Shown in pieces: positions 62,279-64,000 of a DNA stretch of 64,000 bases (position 1 is its first letter; every line of letters starts with the position of its first letter). Where the stretch lies: contig JBPBPL010000007.1 in the NCBI GenBank assembly GCA_050954285.1, forward strand, positions 124,001-188,000, written 5' to 3'. Both the position numbers and the translations under genes were made by a program. Under the pieces are notes generated by a model, which saw only the letters and a program-made list of their open reading frames with translations, did not search any database and was not told the DNA's origin. This stretch comes from Mucilaginibacter_A sp050954285. GTDB taxonomy: Bacteria; Bacteroidota; Bacteroidia; Sphingobacteriales; Sphingobacteriaceae.

Positions 62279-63400
62279 ATGGCCGGCATCTACATTCATA
62301 TCCCTTTTTGCAAACAAGCCTGCTATTACTGCGATTTCCATTTCAGCACTTCTTTTCAATATAAAACAGAAATTTTGCAGGCGTTGCAGCAGGACATACG
62401 GATGCAGAAAGATTATCTGCAAGGCGAGACTGTAGAAACTATTTATTTTGGCGGAGGAACGCCATCTGTGCTGGAAGCTGCGGAAATCAATACTTTGCTG
62501 GAAACGGTTTTTGCAAATTTTTCTGTCAAAGCGGATGCAGAAATCACGTTGGAAGCGAATCCGGATGATTTGCATCCGCATAAAATTTTGGATTTAAAAC
62601 ATACACCCGTCAACCGTTTCAGCATTGGTGTACAATCTTTTTTTGAGGAAGATTTGGTTTGGATGAACCGCGCTCATAATGCAGTTGAAGCTTTTACCTC
62701 GATAAAAACAGTACAGGATCAAGGTTTTGAAAACATTACCATCGACCTGATTTATGGCTATCCGCTGCTAACGGATGCCAAATGGCAATACAATTTAGAG
62801 CAGTTTTTTCAGCTGCAAATTCCGCATCTTTCGGCTTACAGCATGACGGTGGAAACGCAAACAGCCCTTGCTTCTTTTATCAGCAAAAAAAAACAGCCTG
62901 CTATGAACGAAGAACAAAGTGCGGCGCAGTTTGAATTTTTGATGGATCAGGTAGAGAAAAATGATTTTGAGCATTATGAAATCTCTAACTTTTGTAGTCC
63001 GGGACAATTTTCACGTCATAACTCCAATTACTGGGCAGGCGTAAAATATTTAGGAATCGGTCCATCAGCGCATTCTTTTAACGGCAAAACGCGGCAGTGG
63101 AATGTGGCTAATAATCAGCAATATCTGGCTTCACTCAATCAAAATAAAATCCCGTTTACGTTAGAAATCTTATCCAATCAGGATCAGGTAAATGAACTGA
63201 TTATGACGGCTTTAAGAACCAGTAAAGGGTTGAATTTAAACCAGATAGAAAATTTGCAAGCTGGCGCCGCCGCAGCCATTATCAAAGAGGCTACTTCTTT
63301 TATCAACCTAAAATGGATCGACCAAAACCAGGAAAATCTTACCTTGAGCGGCGCCGGAAAGTTGTATGCTGATCATATTGCAGCGCAGCTTTTTTTATAA
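62279..63400 (+). CDS. hemW: Radical SAM heme chaperone HemW (coproporphyrinogen III oxidase-like)
   Basis: 373 residues. Radical-SAM motif in IYIHIPFCKQACYYCDFHF (CxxxCxxC). The fourth Cys of true HemN (CxC) is absent (YCDF), which marks HemW. SAM-binding GGGTPS, TLEANPDD, RFSIGVQSF and a C-terminal winged-helix part with NYWAGVKYLGIGPSAHSF. HemW binds heme and delivers it to respiratory proteins, which suits the nearby cytochrome operon, though it is not adjacent. Two motifs are coded through at its 3' end, one with a full tail (ATSFINLKW). Confidence 0.94.
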   Translation: MAGIYIHIPFCKQACYYCDFHFSTSFQYKTEILQALQQDIRMQKDYLQGETVETIYFGGGTPSVLEAAEINTLLETVFANFSVKADAEITLEANPDDLHPHKILDLKHTPVNRFSIGVQSFFEEDLVWMNRAHNAVEAFTSIKTVQDQGFENITIDLIYGYPLLTDAKWQYNLEQFFQLQIPHLSAYSMTVETQTALASFISKKKQPAMNEEQSAAQFEFLMDQVEKNDFEHYEISNFCSPGQFSRHNSNYWAGVKYLGIGPSAHSFNGKTRQWNVANNQQYLASLNQNKIPFTLEILSNQDQVNELIMTALRTSKGLNLNQIENLQAGAAAAIIKEATSFINLKWIDQNQENLTLSGAGKLYADHIAAQLFL

Positions 63401-63502
63401 GTTGCTTGCTTGGCAGAACTTCATTGTGGCCAACAAAATATCAGCTTCTGAAAACCGGCCATCTGCATCTGCCGTAATTGCTACCATACTATAATTAGCC
63501 CG

Positions 63503-64000
63503 ATGAGAAAATTAATTTTTGCAGCCCTTGCTTTAGTAGCTTTAGCATCTGCCCCGAAAGTGTACGCACAAAAAGACCCGATGGTAGGTGGTGCAAAAAT
63601 GTATGCAACAAAAGACATTGTTGATAATGCCGTAAATTCTAAAGATCATACTACTTTGGTTGCTGCTGTTAAAGCTGCAGGTTTGGTAGAAACTTTGAAA
63701 GGCGCAGGTCCGTTCACTGTTTTTGCACCAACAAACGAAGCATTTAATAAATTGCCAGCCGGAACTGTTAAGACTTTAACTAAACCAGAAAACAAAGCAA
63801 CTTTAACTAAAATTTTAACTTACCACGTAGTAGCTGGTAAAATGGGTTCTAAAGAAATTGCCGCAGCTATCAAAGCTGGTAATGGTAAAGCAACTTTAAC
63901 TACGGTTGAAGGCGGAACTTTAACAGCCATGATGCAAGGTGGTAAATTGGTTTTAACAGATGAAAAAGGTGGTATGTCTACCGTTACCATCAAAGACGTT
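63503..64000 (+). CDS. Secreted fasciclin-domain protein (truncated by the window)
   Basis: 166 codons visible. Signal peptide MRKLIFAALALVALASA with cleavage near VYA-Q. The fasciclin (FAS1) fold follows: DIVDNAVNSKDHTTLVAAVKAAG (split), the H1 motif GPFTVFAPTNEAFNKLP, LTKILTYHVVAGKM and LTTVEGGTLTAM. The last H2-like VTIKDV is cut by the window end. FAS1 proteins act in adhesion or matrix. ATG at 63503, 102 bases after hemW, so likely its own transcript. Confidence 0.92.
   Translation, partial: MRKLIFAALALVALASAPKVYAQKDPMVGGAKMYATKDIVDNAVNSKDHTTLVAAVKAAGLVETLKGAGPFTVFAPTNEAFNKLPAGTVKTLTKPENKATLTKILTYHVVAGKMGSKEIAAAIKAGNGKATLTTVEGGTLTAMMQGGKLVLTDEKGGMSTVTIKDV

Noticed and set aside
48..63304. 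Reading the dispersed motif as a promoter box or as a transposon end
   Set aside because: It does not match TTG/TAnnTTTG spacing, occurs mostly inside genes and at 3' ends, and no transposase gene or target duplication was seen.
1..64000. tRNA, rRNA, CRISPR array, prophage or insertion sequence
   Set aside because: None could be recognised on reading: no cloverleaf-like segments with GGTTCGAATC, no regularly spaced direct repeats with unique spacers, no transposase, integrase or phage gene products.

Overview
The window looks like chromosomal DNA of a Bacteroidota bacterium, most likely a member of the Sphingobacteriaceae (Pedobacter/Mucilaginibacter-like). This is an inference. It rests on a complete alternative complex III / aa3-type oxidase operon of the Bacteroidota kind, lipoprotein signals, TAnnTTTG-type promoter elements, Bacteroidota-type small families (DUF4286, DUF2461, DUF3341, YaiO-like barrels) and AT-leaning coding sequence. 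No rRNA, tRNA, CRISPR array, transposase or prophage was seen.

Layout. 1-3.9 kb: end of a GNAT acetyltransferase, asparaginyl-tRNA synthetase (asnS), a tiny lipoprotein and a lipoprotein HSL-type esterase. 4.1-11.1 kb: a surface-polysaccharide/LPS group (GT2-GT4 fusion, GT9 heptosyltransferase-like, bifunctional HldE, SDR, GT4). 11.3-16.0 kb: a DUF2383 stress protein and a kaiC-kaiB-kaiB-PAS histidine kinase operon. In kaiC an in-frame TGA separates the body from a 54-codon coiled-coil tail. 16.2-25.5 kb: LytS/LytTR regulators followed by an unusual tightly packed module: PqqD-like (RRE-type) protein, ATP-grasp ligase, PLP decarboxylase with a leader-peptide-like N-terminus, urea-transporter/M23-peptidase fusion, YaiO-like barrel, TPR protein. 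25.6-36.2 kb: mixed housekeeping genes: two hydrolase/reductase genes, pgi, prfB with its programmed +1 frameshift, a SirB1-type protein, a methyltransferase, an Omp85-type barrel and a deoxyhypusine-synthase-like enzyme. 36.4-53.1 kb: actABCDEF, cox subunits, ctaA, ctaB, SCO and assembly genes, which together form the aerobic respiratory chain from quinol to oxygen. 53.2-64 kb: DUF2461, an OmpA-like lipoprotein, rfbC, DUF4286, a large TPR protein, an S9 peptidase homologue that lacks its catalytic Ser and His and sits in an operon with a two-component system, hemW, and the start of a fasciclin protein.

The most striking non-gene signal is a dispersed 14-base motif, ATRCTKYTTTTATC (forms ATGCTTCTTTTATC and ATGCTGTTTTTATC), often followed by an (A)CCTAAAATTT tail. 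By eye I count at least 19 exact core copies of one form and 18 of the other on both strands; less than one of each would be expected from base composition. Copies lie inside genes, exactly at stop and start codons, and as inverted pairs that form terminators. This organisation resembles the DNA uptake sequences of Neisseria and Haemophilus, or a palindromic REP family, but I know of no description of this motif.

The second candidate for a new system is the PqqD-like/ATP-grasp/PLP-decarboxylase/urea transporter-M23 module at 18.8-25.5 kb. Its enzyme pairing recalls ATP-grasp ligase plus decarboxylase pairs that act on carrier-bound amino acids.
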